64,000 nucleotides of DNA from Saccharolobus shibatae B12 (lineage in GTDB: Archaea > Thermoproteota > Thermoprotei_A > Sulfolobales > Sulfolobaceae). Location of the stretch: the NCBI RefSeq assembly GCF_019175345.1, contig NZ_CP077717.1:1526001-1590000 (forward strand), in the 5' to 3' direction. The notes beneath the pieces were generated by a model, which was not told where the DNA came from, did not search any database, and was given only the letters and a program-made list of their open reading frames with translations. The translations under genes and the position numbers were made by a program. Each line of letters begins with the position of its first letter. The first letter of the stretch is position 1. This document shows positions 63,909 to 64,000 of this stretch, one piece after another.

Positions 63909-64000
63909 TTAAGAAAAATCCTCATATACCTTTATGAGCGCTTGTGTACCTTTTTCTCCCAATCCTTTAGCTACTAGGGCATTATAAAGTTGCAGTGTTA
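63909..64000 (-). CDS. C-terminus of a 3-hydroxyacid dehydrogenase-type protein (cut by window edge)
   Basis: The minus-strand frame that enters from the window edge reads TLQLYNALVAKGLGEKGTQA then LIKVYEDFS and a stop. The pattern of Leu-Tyr, KGLG and ALIKVYE is the C-terminal helix of the beta-hydroxyacid dehydrogenase family (3-hydroxyisobutyrate or tartronate semialdehyde dehydrogenases, NADP-dependent). Only 29 residues are in the window, so the substrate cannot be told. Confidence 0.65.
   Translation of the reverse strand, partial: TLQLYNALVAKGLGEKGTQALIKVYEDFS

Overview
The window reads as the chromosome of an AT-rich crenarchaeon of the order Sulfolobales, closest in gene layout to Saccharolobus/Sulfolobus solfataricus and islandicus. 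The reasons are the type I-A cas cassettes with csa1, csa3 and csa5, the 24/25-nt CRISPR repeats ending in ATTGAAAG, TATA boxes about 25 bases before start codons (leaderless style), VapBC pairs, and ISH3, IS1 and TnpB-only IS605 elements. No rRNA or tRNA was found. The assignment is an inference from layout and protein families; no database search was run.

Left part (1-10849): the end of a cas1 gene and cas2 on +, converging on a complete type I-A interference operon on - (csa5-cas7-cas5a-cas8a2-cas3'-cas3''). Behind it on - lie a Crn1-type ring nuclease and csa1-cas4. Array 1 (10850-19411, 135 repeats by my count) runs rightward from a leader next to csa1. At its old end sits a second cas1-cas2 pair whose cas1 is broken.

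Middle part (20672-35082): an intact Csx1 (CARF-HEPN RNase), a frameshifted csm4-like type III gene and a decayed gene behind it, a broken AAA ATPase with a decayed partner, a VapBC pair, and a two-gene unit of a CARF/winged-helix protein directly coupled to a small retropepsin-like aspartic protease. Then come an ADP-ribosylglycohydrolase remnant and an AbrB-PIN toxin-antitoxin pair. Its toxin gene is split by a TnpB element, which is itself split by an ISH3 element. MITE-like repeats of two families are scattered throughout.

Right part (35211-58960): arrays 2 (73 repeats, leftward) and 3 (111 repeats, rightward) have leaders facing each other across an intact adaptation operon csa1-cas1-cas2-cas4 plus the regulator csa3a. 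An IS1 remnant ends array 3. Then follow csa3b and a second, differently ordered type I-A interference operon (csa5-cas7-cas5a-cas3'-cas3''-cas8a-cas6). The only cas6 in the window is here, so it probably processes transcripts of all three arrays, which share the same 8-nt 5' handle.

End part (58961-64000): MITEs, an AAA/DUF4143 ATPase, a defective IS1 copy, a VapBC pair, remnants of a glucoamylase-type and a transporter-type gene, and the C-terminal end of a 3-hydroxyacid dehydrogenase-type gene. Overall the window is a defence island holding about 316 spacers. It has two working type I-A effectors, two or three adaptation gene sets, and signalling components of type III immunity (Csx1, ring nuclease, CARF) without an intact type III effector in view.
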